Shown here: piece by piece, positions 18,830-27,674 of the stretch | Numbering within the stretch: position 1 is the first letter of the stretch | Layout: each line of letters opens with the position of its first letter | DNA from: Methylocapsa acidiphila B2 | Lineage (GTDB): Bacteria; Pseudomonadota; Alphaproteobacteria; Rhizobiales; Beijerinckiaceae | Reading direction: 5' to 3' | DNA length: 64,000 nucleotides | Assembly (NCBI RefSeq): GCF_000427445.1 | Contig: NZ_KE386496.1 | Coordinates: 3,450,004-3,514,003 of the forward strand | Translations under genes and position numbers: made by a program | The notes under the pieces: generated by a model | Seen by the model: only the letters and a program-made list of their open reading frames with translations | Database searches by the model: none | Told to the model about the DNA's origin: nothing

Positions 18830-18988
18830 CGTCTTTACTCGTGAAGTCTGGAGGGGGGCTGAAGCTCGCGGAGCTCCCATGGAATGATCATCGGGGAAGA
18901 TTAACGCCTTCTAACCATTTTTATTTTGATTCGGCTCATTTCGGCTTCGCCTGAGCTGTCGATCGTCACGGAAACATCTTTAAAGAGC

Positions 18989-19770
18989 CTAGGTCCTGTT
19001 GACAAATATGCGCATCCAGATCCTGATCGCGGCGATTTGGACGAACCCGAGATAGCTGGCTGCGGTTTTGTCGTAGCGGGTTGCGAGGCGCCGAGAGTTT
19101 TTGAGCTTGTTGAAGCAACGCTCGACGCGGTTGCGCAAGGCATAGATGTGACTGTCGATCTGGATTTGGATCTTGCGGTTTCGGCGCGTCGGAATGATGG
19201 CCGCAGCGCCTGTTTTCTCCAGCGTTTCGCGAATATGATCGGAATCATAACCACGATCGGCGAGCAGGACTTTGGCCTCAGGTCCTTCCGCTTCCATCAA
19301 GGGGGCGAAGCCCGAATAATCCGAGACCTCGCCTGCGGTGATCTTTGCGGCTATCGGCAGTCCTTCGCCGTTCGTGCGGAGGTGAATCTTTGTCGTGAAG
19401 CCACCTCTCGAGCGGCCAAGACCCTGACGCGGAGTCCCCCTTTAGCGCCGGCGGCGCAGTGATGCGCCCGGATGATGGTCGAGTCGATCATCTGGACGGT
19501 CTCGCCAACGCCCTCGGTTTCATTCAGGGCTTCCAGAAGGAGCTCCCACAGCCCACTGAGAGTCCAGCGCCGGAACTGCCGATAGACCGACGACCATTTG
19601 CCGAAATGCTCGTGCAGGTCCCGCCATTGCGCGCCGGTGCGGGCAATCCAGAAAATCCCATCGAGAACGAGGCGGTGGTCCTTCGGCCGTCGCCCGCTAT
19701 GCGCGCCGCGAACCGTCACGAACGGCTCGAAACACGCCCATTCCTCATCCGACATCAATCCCCGAATCAA
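18989..19770 (-). CDS. IS427-group transposase, orfA/orfB joined by -1 frameshift (copy 2)
   Basis: Identical in both frames to the transposase of copy 1: orfA 19351-19770 from TTG, slippery run at 19436-19443, second frame to the stop at 18989-18991. The stop codon is again completed outside the element by the CTA of the target. Both copies look intact and potentially active. Confidence 0.88.
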
Positions 19771-19842
19771 GCCCGCCTCCTTCCGAAAGCGACCTTGAAT
19801 CAGAACCTTACCCTAATGGGAATCCTATTTGTCAACGGGACC
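18992..19842 (-). mobile_element. IS5-family (IS427-group) insertion sequence, copy 2
   Basis: An 851-bp element with the same ends, same orientation and apparently the same sequence as the copy at 11840-12690, offset by 7152 bases. It is flanked by TA at 18990-18991 and 19843-19844, again inside a CTAG target. The flanks differ from those of copy 1, so this is an independent insertion. The two copies form 851-bp direct repeats around ribB and five other intact genes or parts of genes. Confidence 0.93.
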
Positions 19843-19844
19843 TA

Positions 19845-20321
19845 GCTTGTGCAAAATCGCTCATCTCGAAAAACTTTTATCATTTGGACCTGTTTGGCAG
19901 GCGGGATCTCTCTCGGCTGCGGGGCCGCTCGCGGCTTCGCGCGGGATCGGGTTTGCGCCGCCTGATCAGGTCGGAGGTCGCGGCGGCATTTCAAGCGCAA
20001 GCGCCGCGGGCCGGCATCAATAAATCGTTATGGAAAGATCAGAAGGGATCCGCGACGCGTAGAGCAATGCTCTTGCGCGCGGCGTCGAATGTCGTCTCCA
20101 GGAAATCGAGCATTCAAACAGAGGTCTTGCTAGTGTCGCGATCGCGCCGCATAACCGCTCGCGGAAGAGGCACCGGGCCAAAGGGAGGACGCGTCACGCC
20201 CCTCGACGGGCGAGACGGAGACAAGGAACAGGCATTGGATCAAAGTCATTTCTGCAATGACGCTCATATGGGGGCCGACGGGGCCAGACCCGCGGCTGCA
20301 TTCCCCCGCAAAAGGGGGGCG
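19845..20321. other. Intergenic region after IS copy 2
   Basis: A 477-base stretch between the second insertion sequence and the YbhN-like gene. One frame runs through it in phase with that gene but is rich in Arg and Gly, without homology, and lacks a ribosome-binding site, so I regard it as upstream non-coding DNA. No RNA gene or repeat was seen. Confidence 0.4.
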
Positions 20322-21368
20322 ATGTCCCAAAGCCTGCCATTCGACGAGACCGATGCAGTCGACGCGGGCCATGAGAAAGCGCGACGCTCCTCCGTCGGCA
20401 GGAGGATCGCGGCCGCCTGCAGCATCGCGATCGCGATTTTTTCGGTCTATGTCTTGGCGCGGACGTTTTCGGCCGTCAGCTTCGCCGATTTACGGCATGC
20501 AATCGCCGCGACGAGCGGGGAACAGATCGCGATGGCCGCTCTCTTGACCTCTGTCTCCTTTCTCGCCTTGACGGGCTATGACGCGCTGGCCCTTCGCCAG
20601 CTCAAGACGCGCGTGCCCTATCCGACCACTGCGCTCGCCTCCTTCACGAGCTACGCCATTTCCTTCACGCTGGGCTTTCCGCTGATCACCGCGGGAACGG
20701 TGCGCTACTGGATCTATTCCCAAGCGGGCCTCGCGCCGAGCAAAGTCGCGAGCCTGACCATTGTGGCCGGCGTGACCTTTTGGTTCGGCATGGTTTTCGT
20801 GATCGGGGCCGGATTGGCCTTTCAGGCGGAAGCCATCAGCGCGCTCAATCATTTGCAGCCGGCCTTGAACATGCTGATGGGCCTCGGCGCGCTCGCCGCG
20901 ATTTTCGCCTATCTCATTTGGGTGACGATCCGCCGGCGTCACGTCCGCATTCAGGGATTCCGGCTCGAATTACCGGGGCTCGGCCTCACCCTCGGCCAGG
21001 TCGCTCTCGGGGTCATCGACCAATGCGCCGCCGCCGGCGTCTTATTCTGGCTGCTGCCGAACCATGCCGCGCTCGATTTCTTCACTTTCGCCGCGACCTA
21101 TGTTTTTGCCTGCATCCTCGGCGTCGTCAGCAATGCGCCGGGTGGCATCGGGGTCTTCGAAGCGGCGATGCTGAAGGCCGTGCCGATCGTGTCGCAGGAG
21201 TCGCTGCTCGCGTCCTTGCTGCTGTTTCGCCTGATCTATTATTTGGCGCCCTTCCTTCTGGCTCTGGCCTTCCTCGGCGCACACGAGGGGTTCCGGCGCC
21301 AAAAGAGCCTTCGCGAAGCCATGCGGCAAAGCGATGAGGACGCGCCGATCATAGACGACATCGGCTGA
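20322..21368 (+). CDS. YbhN/UPF0104-type integral membrane protein
   Basis: A 348-residue protein with about eight hydrophobic segments of the lysylphosphatidylglycerol synthase transmembrane (YbhN/AglD-like, UPF0104) family. Recognisable parts are GYDALALRQL, TAGTVRYW, and the C-terminal SNAPGGIGVFEAAML. It lacks the DUF2156 catalytic domain of MprF-type enzymes, so it is not a complete aminoacyl-lipid synthase; a lipid-related transport role is possible. ATG 20322 was chosen because of the GGGGGG tract just upstream and the start of the conserved part. Confidence 0.85.
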   Translation: MSQSLPFDETDAVDAGHEKARRSSVGRRIAAACSIAIAIFSVYVLARTFSAVSFADLRHAIAATSGEQIAMAALLTSVSFLALTGYDALALRQLKTRVPYPTTALASFTSYAISFTLGFPLITAGTVRYWIYSQAGLAPSKVASLTIVAGVTFWFGMVFVIGAGLAFQAEAISALNHLQPALNMLMGLGALAAIFAYLIWVTIRRRHVRIQGFRLELPGLGLTLGQVALGVIDQCAAAGVLFWLLPNHAALDFFTFAATYVFACILGVVSNAPGGIGVFEAAMLKAVPIVSQESLLASLLLFRLIYYLAPFLLALAFLGAHEGFRRQKSLREAMRQSDEDAPIIDDIG

Positions 21369-21377
21369 AGGATGTTT

Positions 21378-21402
21378 CGGTCAGATTGAAGCAATCTGAC
21401 CG
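21378..21402. terminator. Perfect 11-bp stem-loop between convergent genes
   Basis: CGGTCAGATTG (21378-21388) and CAATCTGACCG (21392-21402) pair perfectly around a three-base loop. It lies ten bases after the YbhN-like stop codon and in front of the end of the convergent secreted-protein gene, so it can serve as a bidirectional terminator. There is no T-tract, and it may instead be a dispersed intergenic palindrome. Confidence 0.55.
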
Positions 21403-21484
21403 CCCGGAACATGCTCGGGTCTTTGAAGCGGAAGCGATGGCTTGGACCCGTGACCTGCAAAGCCAGGCCGGGGATTCGCCATAA

Positions 21485-22087
21485 TCAGCGCGGGATCTTG
21501 ACGCTCTGGAACGTATCGCCCGGAGCGGGCCCGGATTCCGGCGAGACGTCGAAGGCGAAGCTCGACCCCAGCCCGTCGTTCACGAAATCGAAAGTGGCGT
21601 TTCCGTCCCCTTTGTCGTCGGTCTTGATGACGCCGAGCTGCTTGCCGCATTTCAGCTTGACGCGATAGGTCGAGTTGGGCTTCGTCGCGCCCGTCAAATG
21701 CACGCTGGCGCCAGTGGTCTGGCTCGACGCGCGGAAGACCGTCACCGAGCCGCCCAGCGTTGCGGGTTCTGCGCCGCTGACCTCGTCATTGGTGCAATTC
21801 GCTTCGTCCTGACGCACCAGCGCGGACGTCTTCGCGGATTTCGTGCCGAGCGGCACCTGATAGGGGCAAGCTGCGCCGCTGCGCCCCGAAATAACATAGG
21901 AATAGGCCTTGTCGCCGCTGTCGCCGGTGCGCAGCACCGCGCCGAGCGTCGCGCTGGCGGGGGCGGCCTCGGCGGCGGCGAAGGCGCCATTGTCATTATA
22001 CCAGCAGACGAGAGTCTGATCCGCGGCGAGCGACGGGGCGGTTTGGAGCGCCGCGACGGAGGCGGCGGCAAAGAGGAGCTTTCTCAT
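21485..22087 (-). CDS. Secreted hypothetical protein, ~200 residues
   Basis: ATG 22087 begins a clear signal peptide (MRKLLFAAASVAALQTAPSLAA, cut near residue 22). The mature part has several cysteines, alternating short beta-like segments rich in S, T and G, and no motif that I recognise. The frame continues upstream to 22138 but the signal peptide fixes the likely start. Convergent with the YbhN-like gene. Confidence 0.7.
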   Translation of the reverse strand: MRKLLFAAASVAALQTAPSLAADQTLVCWYNDNGAFAAAEAAPASATLGAVLRTGDSGDKAYSYVISGRSGAACPYQVPLGTKSAKTSALVRQDEANCTNDEVSGAEPATLGGSVTVFRASSQTTGASVHLTGATKPNSTYRVKLKCGKQLGVIKTDDKGDGNATFDFVNDGLGSSFAFDVSPESGPAPGDTFQSVKIPR

Positions 22088-22294
22088 AGCGTTCCGGGTT
22101 CCGATCAAGATGACGGTGGAGTGACCGACGTCGCTCATAGCATGCGGAATCGCAGCTGAATATTCCCGCCTCGCTGACGCCTTGGGCCCTCTAGGGGGAG
22201 ATCACGAGATAATCCGAGAAAATTATTGGGTCTATCGGCTGAGACCGATCAAACCTATGTGACGCGGCCGTTGCGCTCCTGTAAAACCCGCCGC

Positions 22295-23245
22295 ATGCCA
22301 AGCTTGCCCCGAGACCTCAAATTTCCGCACCGGCATTTGCTCGGGATCGAAGGCCTTTCGCCGCTCGACATCGCCGCTCTGCTCGATCTCTCCGAAGAGG
22401 CGATCGAAGTCTCGCGCCAGGTCGAGAAAAAGCGCTCGACCCTGCGCGGCCGCACGCTGATCAACCTCTTTTTCGAGGCCTCCACCCGCACGCAATCCTC
22501 CTTCGAACTCGCTGGCAAGCGGCTCGGGGCGGACGTCATGAACATGTCAGTCGCGACCTCCAGCGTGAAAAAGGGCGAGACCCTGGTCGACACGGCCATG
22601 ACCCTGAACGCCATGCGCCCCGACATAATCGTGGTGCGGCACGCCCAAGCCGGGGCGGTTCATCTTCTCGCCAAAAAGGTCGATTGCTCGGTCGTCAACG
22701 CCGGTGACGGGGCGCATGAGCATCCGACCCAGGCGCTTCTCGACGCTTTGACGATCCGCCGTAATAAAGGCTGCGTCTCCGGTCTCGTCGTCGCGATCTG
22801 TGGCGACATTCTTCATTCCCGCGTCGCCCGTTCGAATATCCTGCTTCTCTCGGCGCTCGGCGCGCGCGTGCGGGCCGTTGGACCTTCGACCTTGTTGCCG
22901 GCCGGGATCGAGCGCATGGGCGTCGAAGTGTACCGCGACATGCGCGGCGGCCTCGACGGCGCCGACATCGTCATGATGCTGCGGCTTCAGCGCGAGCGCA
23001 TGCAAGGCGGCTTCATTCCCTCCGCCAAGGAATATTTCCGCTTTTTTGGCCTCGACGAAGAGAAGCTCCGTTTCGCCAAGCCGGATGCGCTCGTCATGCA
23101 CCCCGGCCCGATGAACCGGGGGGTCGAGATCGATTCGAGCGTCGCCGACGGCGCCCAGAGCCGCATCCGCGAGCAGGTCGAGATGGGCGTCGCCGTGCGC
23201 ATGGCCGTGCTCGAGGCTTTAGCGCAACATCTGCCGAACGGATGA
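22295..23245 (+). CDS. pyrB: Aspartate carbamoyltransferase catalytic subunit
   Basis: A 316-residue enzyme of de novo pyrimidine synthesis, joining carbamoyl phosphate and aspartate. The carbamoyl-phosphate motif [13 protein letters not shown], the [11 protein letters not shown] motif and the aspartate-binding [10 protein letters not shown] segment are intact. ATG 22295 is chosen because homology starts there; the frame is open to 22226, and no strong ribosome-binding site is visible. It overlaps the following dihydroorotase homologue by four bases, consistent with the ATCase/pseudo-DHOase complexes known in other bacteria. Confidence 0.96.
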   Translation: MPSLPRDLKFPHRHLLGIEGLSPLDIAALLDLSEEAIEVSRQVEKKRSTLRGRTLINLFFEASTRTQSSFELAGKRLGADVMNMSVATSSVKKGETLVDTAMTLNAMRPDIIVVRHAQAGAVHLLAKKVDCSVVNAGDGAHEHPTQALLDALTIRRNKGCVSGLVVAICGDILHSRVARSNILLLSALGARVRAVGPSTLLPAGIERMGVEVYRDMRGGLDGADIVMMLRLQRERMQGGFIPSAKEYFRFFGLDEEKLRFAKPDALVMHPGPMNRGVEIDSSVADGAQSRIREQVEMGVAVRMAVLEALAQHLPNG

Positions 23246-24579
23246 GAGGGCGCGACGACATGAAGGCTCTAACCTCCGCCTCGATCGCGCATCAGCCGCT
23301 CGCGCTCGTCAACGCCCGGCTGATTGACCCGGCCGAAGAAACCGAGACGTTGGGCGGCGTCCTCATCATCGACGGGCAGATCCGCGATCTCGGCGCGAGC
23401 GTCGTCCCGGCCAATCTGCCGCCCTATGCGCGCGTGGTCGATTGCGCCGGCGATTGCGTCGCGCCCGGCCTCATCGACATGCGCGCTTTTGTCGGCGAGC
23501 CGGGCGCCGAGCATCGCGAGACCATCGCCACGGCGACGGCCGCCGCCGCCGCGGGCGGGGTCACGACCATTCTCGCCCGGCCGGACACCAATCCGCCGGT
23601 GGACGAGGCCGCCGTCGTCGATTTTCTGTTGCGCCGCGCCCGCGACACCGGCCGCGTGCGGGTTCTGCCTTCGGCGGCCCTGACGCGCGGCCTGGAAGGC
23701 GAGGAAATCGCTGAGATCGGCCTGTTGCAGCAAGCGGGCGCGGTCGCCTTCACCGATGGCGCGCGCTCAATCCGCAACGCCCGCACGCTGCGCCGCGCCA
23801 TGGATTACGCGAAGGATTTCGACGCGCTCATCATCCATTACGCCGAGGATCGCGATCTTGCCGCCGAAGGCGTGATGAACGAGGGCGAGTATGCCTCAAG
23901 GCTCGGCCTGGCCGGCGTCCCGCGCGAAGCCGAGGCCATCATTCTCGACCGCGACCTGCGCCTCGTGAACCTGACAGGCGCGCGCTACCATGCTGCTCTG
24001 GTGACGACGACGCTCTCGCTGGACATCATCGCGAAGGCTAAAGCGGCGGGCCTGCCGGTGACTTGCGCGACCTCGATCAATCATCTGACCCTCAACGAGA
24101 ACGACATCGGCGATTACCGTACGTTCTTGAAGCTCGCCCCGCCTTTGCGGCGGGAGGACGAGCGTCGCGCTTTGGTCGGAGCTCTGGCTTGCGGCCTCAT
24201 CGACGTCATCGTCTCGGATCATAATCCGCAGGACGTCGAGACCAAGCGCCTGCCGTTCGCCGAGGCCGAGGACGGCGCGATCGGACTCGAGACTATGCTG
24301 TCGGCCGGCCTTCGTCTCGTCAGCGCGGGCGACCTCTCGCTCCCCCGCCTACTCGCCGCCATGACGACCCGCCCGGCCGAGATTCTGGGCCTGCCGCAAG
24401 GACGGCTGAAAATCGGCGCGCCGGCAGATCTCATTCGCTTCGATCCCGATGAGCCCTATGTCGTCGATCCGGCGAAACTCCATTCGCGCTGCAAGAACAC
24501 GCCGTTCGACGAGGCGCGGATGGAAGGGAAAGTGAAGCTGACGCTGGTGTCTGGCGAGATCGTGTTTGGGATAGGCTGA
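23242..24579 (+). CDS. pyrC: Dihydroorotase homologue lacking metal ligands (PyrX-like)
   Basis: A 445-residue amidohydrolase-fold protein directly coupled to pyrB (ATGA overlap; a second start, ATG 23260, follows GAGAGGG). Active class I dihydroorotases carry HxH after PGLID; here the sequence reads [14 protein letters not shown] with no histidine pair. The later DHAPH-type motif reads SDHNPQ. It is therefore probably catalytically inactive and acts as a structural partner of aspartate carbamoyltransferase, as known for PyrX-type proteins. A true dihydroorotase should be elsewhere in the genome. A decayed copy of its 3' end is at 1569-1785. Confidence 0.88.
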   Translation: MRGRDDMKALTSASIAHQPLALVNARLIDPAEETETLGGVLIIDGQIRDLGASVVPANLPPYARVVDCAGDCVAPGLIDMRAFVGEPGAEHRETIATATAAAAAGGVTTILARPDTNPPVDEAAVVDFLLRRARDTGRVRVLPSAALTRGLEGEEIAEIGLLQQAGAVAFTDGARSIRNARTLRRAMDYAKDFDALIIHYAEDRDLAAEGVMNEGEYASRLGLAGVPREAEAIILDRDLRLVNLTGARYHAALVTTTLSLDIIAKAKAAGLPVTCATSINHLTLNENDIGDYRTFLKLAPPLRREDERRALVGALACGLIDVIVSDHNPQDVETKRLPFAEAEDGAIGLETMLSAGLRLVSAGDLSLPRLLAAMTTRPAEILGLPQGRLKIGAPADLIRFDPDEPYVVDPAKLHSRCKNTPFDEARMEGKVKLTLVSGEIVFGIG

Positions 24580-24773
24580 GGCGAAAGGCCCGCCGGCGCG
24601 GCTCCTGAGCCAAGTTTGCATGATCACGACAAGTTTGAGGCCGTGCTGCGGCTCACCTCCCGTTCATCTCAACCCTGCCATATTGCCGCTCCAAAGGATG
24701 GGCCCAGAGACAGCAATTAAGTCATGGGAAACCTTCCGGGGGTAGGGTTTCTGCGAAATTCGGAGACGGCGTC

Positions 24774-25061
24774 ATGCGTATCAGCTCCACCAACGACATT
24801 GAAGGCGGCCGCGTTCTTTACAAGATCGGCAAGATCCGCGCGGCCTCCGCCTGGCATGCCGCCACCGGCGGCGTCTTGAGCGAGGATTGGCGGGAGCGCG
24901 CCTTGCGCGAGCTCATCCGCCGGGCCGAGGACATCGACGCCGACGCGATCATCGGCGTCCAATACGAGACCGACGGCGTCGGTCCGATCGAGGCGACGGG
25001 CGTGCGCCTCAACCGCGTCTTCGCTACTGGCGTCGCAGTCAAGCTGTCCTGCGCGGCCTGA
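24774..25061 (+). CDS. YbjQ/UPF0145-family protein
   Basis: A 95-residue protein with the YbjQ-like pattern: an N-terminal strand region, a conserved helix (RERALRELIRRAEDIDADAIIG) and a C-terminal ATGVAVKL strand. Members form pentameric rings, some annotated as heavy-metal-binding, though the evidence for metal is thin. CGGAGA lies upstream of ATG 24774. Confidence 0.75.
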   Translation: MRISSTNDIEGGRVLYKIGKIRAASAWHAATGGVLSEDWRERALRELIRRAEDIDADAIIGVQYETDGVGPIEATGVRLNRVFATGVAVKLSCAA

Positions 25062-25116
25062 CATTTCTTGCCGAAATGCGTCTGGCTTTTCGGGGAGCTT
25101 CCGCGCGGAAGCGCAG

Positions 25117-25509
25117 TCAAGTTCGTTCAACGCGTCGATCGAACTTGACCCTCGCCTCTTCTATCTCCGCCATGTGAGTCTGCGCCCATTGGCCGAGCCC
25201 TAAGACTGGCTCGCGCAGCGAGCGGCCGAGATCCGTCAATTCATAATCGACGCGCGGCGGGATCGTCGGAAAGACGGTTCGCGTCACCAAGCCGTCGCGC
25301 TCGAGCCCCTTGAGGGTGAGTGTCAGCATCCGCTGCGAGATGCCCCCCACCATCCGTTTGATCTCATTGAAGCGGTGCGGCCCATCCCCCAGCAACATTA
25401 CGATCAGGACGCTCCATTTATCGCCGATGCGCGCCAGAACCTGGCTCACTTTGCGGCAGTCCACATGGAGTCGCGGGTCGGGGACGGTCACCTCTTTGTG
25501 CTCTAGCAC
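25117..25509 (-). CDS. HxlR-family transcriptional regulator
   Basis: A winged-helix regulator of about 130 residues. The family pattern is clear: Cys near the N-terminus ([23 protein letters not shown]), [30 protein letters not shown] and the wing [12 protein letters not shown]. HxlR/YodB-type members with this N-terminal Cys often sense quinones, aldehydes or electrophiles and repress divergent reductases. Here it is divergent from an azoreductase gene, which fits that scheme. The start is GTG 25509, or TTG 25512. Confidence 0.9.
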   Translation of the reverse strand: MLEHKEVTVPDPRLHVDCRKVSQVLARIGDKWSVLIVMLLGDGPHRFNEIKRMVGGISQRMLTLTLKGLERDGLVTRTVFPTIPPRVDYELTDLGRSLREPVLGLGQWAQTHMAEIEEARVKFDRRVERT

Positions 25510-25547
25510 CAAAAATGTGCCTCCTTGTGCGCTGCAATTGAAGTCAC

Positions 25548-25575
25548 GTATTTAGTTTAAGTTACAAACTTATAC
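25548..25575. promoter_or_regulatory. Imperfect palindrome between hxlR-type and azoR genes
   Basis: GTAT at 25548-25551 and ATAC at 25572-25575 frame an AT-rich, partly symmetrical 28-base site (AGTTT on one side, AAACT on the other) in the 80-base divergent promoter region. It is a candidate operator for the HxlR-type regulator, which usually binds such GTA...TAC sites. Not verified. Confidence 0.4.
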
Positions 25576-25589
25576 CAACGGTGGATTCA

Positions 25590-26213
25590 ATGAAGCTCCT
25601 TCACATCGATTCGAGCATCCTCGGCGCGCATTCCGTCAGCCGGCCGATCGGCCAGGCGGTCGTTGACAGGCTACGTCGCGAGCGGCCTGATCTCGCCGTG
25701 ACTTATCGGGATCTGGCCGCCGCTCCGTTGCCGCATTTGTCGCCGACGACCGCCCCCAGCGCCCATCCTCTCTCAGGCGCCGCTCAAGGCGCGGACTCGT
25801 CCGTGATCCGCGAGCAAGCCGAGAGCCAAGCCGTGCTCGAAGAATTTCTCGCCGCCGACATCGTGGTGATCGGCGCGCCAATGTATAACTTCACTATTCC
25901 GACCCAGTTGAAGGCCTGGGTCGACCGCATTCTCGTTCCTGGAAAGACATTCGCCTATGGGGCGGAGGGTCCGAAGGGCCTCGCCGGCGACAAGCGCGCC
26001 ATCATCGTCGCCTCGCGGGGCGGCCTTTATGGCGAAGCCGCGCCCTTCGCCGCCGCCGAGCATGGGGAGGCCTATCTCCGCACGGTCCTCGGCTTCATCG
26101 GAATCCATGATCCGGAGGTCATCGTCGCCGAAGGGATCAATATGGGGCCGGAGCAGCGCGATAAAGCGCTCGCCGAGGGTTTGCGCTCCGCGGCGGATCT
26201 TCGCGCGGCCTAA
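25590..26213 (+). CDS. azoR: FMN-dependent NADH azoreductase
   Basis: A 207-residue flavodoxin-fold enzyme that reduces azo dyes and quinones with NAD(P)H. The N-terminal FMN-binding [12 protein letters not shown], the [19 protein letters not shown] segment and ASRGGLY are characteristic. ATG 25590 starts the conserved part; an in-frame GTG lies three codons earlier. Divergent from the HxlR-type regulator, so expression is probably induced by electrophiles or quinones. Confidence 0.93.
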   Translation: MKLLHIDSSILGAHSVSRPIGQAVVDRLRRERPDLAVTYRDLAAAPLPHLSPTTAPSAHPLSGAAQGADSSVIREQAESQAVLEEFLAADIVVIGAPMYNFTIPTQLKAWVDRILVPGKTFAYGAEGPKGLAGDKRAIIVASRGGLYGEAAPFAAAEHGEAYLRTVLGFIGIHDPEVIVAEGINMGPEQRDKALAEGLRSAADLRAA

Positions 26214-26224
26214 GCGCCAGCCTC

Positions 26225-27535
26225 CTATTGCGGCGCTGCGGCGGAATTGACAGAATGCGTGAAAGCGTCGACCTCGTCGGAGAAATGCTCGCGCGTCATA
26301 GGATCGACGACGGCGACTGGCGCAGTCACGACTAGGCTCGCGGCATGGCCGATCGAGGAGGCGGCGCCCGCCGTCGTCGTCATGATCCTTTCGCCGAGCC
26401 CGACGCGCGAATCCGTCAGCGTCTGACCGCTCTCCAGGCTTTGCCCGAGAATAGCGACCGCCTTCGGATTTCCGGCATAGGTCCCGTGGTCGAATTTGTC
26501 GGTCGATTGGAAGTTCGTCAGGTTGACCACCTGGATCTTCTCGCGCGCGAGATCTGTCTTGAAAGGCTCGACATAGGGGTCGATGGCGCCGAGCCGCGGC
26601 CCGCCCCAGAGTTCCCGAGAAACCGCGAGGGCGCGATCATTTTCGGACAGGAAGAGGATGAAATTCGGCCGCTCCGGCCCCATCGTGGCGATCTGCTCGC
26701 GCGCGAGATCGACGTCGACGTCGGGAGCCGCGAGCAGAACGGTGCGGATCTTCGCCGCGACGCGCCCGTCCCGGATCGCCATCTGGCGAAGCGCTTCGAG
26801 CGTCACCCAATTGCCCATTGAATGGGCGAGGACGGTCACCTGATCCACTTTCGGGTTTGACGCAAGCCAACGCAGGAGGTTTTCAAGCGCGTCGCGCGAA
26901 TAGCTCGAGCTTTCTCGGTCATATCCATAGGCTAGGACGCTGCCCTTGGATGGCCAAGTGAACAGGACCGGCACGAATTCGTCTCCGCTGCCGGTGTCGT
27001 GGACAATCTGGGCGAAGCGGAAAACAGCATCGTCGAAGCGATTATTGAAGCCATGGACGAATACCAGCGCCTGCTTTTTCGGGGCTTTCTGGAGCAGGCG
27101 CGAGAATTCGGCGATCGCCGCCTTTTTGTCCGTGATGTCGGCCTTGAGCGTCACGAAGTCCGTCGCCGGATTGCCGGGAAGCTGTTTCGGCCATTCGACT
27201 TGGCCGACTTGATGGGCGCCAGGTGGAGGAATTGACACGATAATGTCGGCGAAGCTCGGCTCCCGGCTGCGATAGCCCGAGAACATCTCGCCTGGGGAGT
27301 CGGCTTTCAGCCGGGTCGTCGCGACCACCATCTCGACTTGGCTTGTCCCCGGCGCGCCTTCAGCGACAGGCAAGAGAAACCCTTTGAGATTGTTGCCGCA
27401 GCCGCCGAGGCTCGCGGCCGAGGCGATCAACGCGACGGCGCCGAAGACGCGGTTGCGCCCGGTCGAGGAGACGGAGCCGCTTGGGGCGGAATGGTGTTTC
27501 CGGGGCGATCCAATGTTCGACACAATCCGTCCCAT
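26225..27535 (-). CDS. Lipoprotein alpha/beta hydrolase (DUF900 type)
   Basis: A 436-residue protein with a late lipobox (LGGC near residue 46) after a hydrophobic stretch, so probably membrane-anchored. The DUF900 hydrolase domain has VFVHGFNN near the oxyanion hole, FTWPSKGS, and the nucleophile elbow LAHSMGNW, as in rhizobial esterase/lipase-like proteins of this group. The true start may be downstream of ATG 27535 because the stretch before the signal is long. Substrate unknown. Confidence 0.82.
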   Translation of the reverse strand: MGRIVSNIGSPRKHHSAPSGSVSSTGRNRVFGAVALIASAASLGGCGNNLKGFLLPVAEGAPGTSQVEMVVATTRLKADSPGEMFSGYRSREPSFADIIVSIPPPGAHQVGQVEWPKQLPGNPATDFVTLKADITDKKAAIAEFSRLLQKAPKKQALVFVHGFNNRFDDAVFRFAQIVHDTGSGDEFVPVLFTWPSKGSVLAYGYDRESSSYSRDALENLLRWLASNPKVDQVTVLAHSMGNWVTLEALRQMAIRDGRVAAKIRTVLLAAPDVDVDLAREQIATMGPERPNFILFLSENDRALAVSRELWGGPRLGAIDPYVEPFKTDLAREKIQVVNLTNFQSTDKFDHGTYAGNPKAVAILGQSLESGQTLTDSRVGLGERIMTTTAGAASSIGHAASLVVTAPVAVVDPMTREHFSDEVDAFTHSVNSAAAPQ

Positions 27536-27674
27536 GTCTCAAATCGGCGAGGGCGCAGGCGCGGCGCGGCCGGCGGGACCCGTTTTGGCCCAAATGGAAC
27601 CAAACCGTGGCTTTATTGAGTTCGAAGGATTGCGGATAAATCGTCAACATCCGATGAAGCATCGGCCTCGCCGG

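Larger units (their letters stand above)
18901..19864 (-). pseudogene. Possible 36-codon ORF split by the second insertion sequence
   Basis: Deleting the element at 18992-19842 and one TA restores an open frame on the minus strand from ATG 19862-19864 to TAA 18901-18903. It would code 36 residues beginning MSDFAQARLF and ending KIKMVRRR. The restored frame has no convincing ribosome-binding site (TTTTTCGAG precedes the ATG), so it may be chance. Listed because the same reconstruction worked exactly at the first IS copy. Confidence 0.3.

Noticed and set aside
11840-19842. Composite transposon made of the two IS copies
   Set aside because: Copy 1 sits in a gene whose two halves lie on either side of that copy alone, so it inserted by itself. 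The segment between the copies therefore did not arrive as a unit with them.
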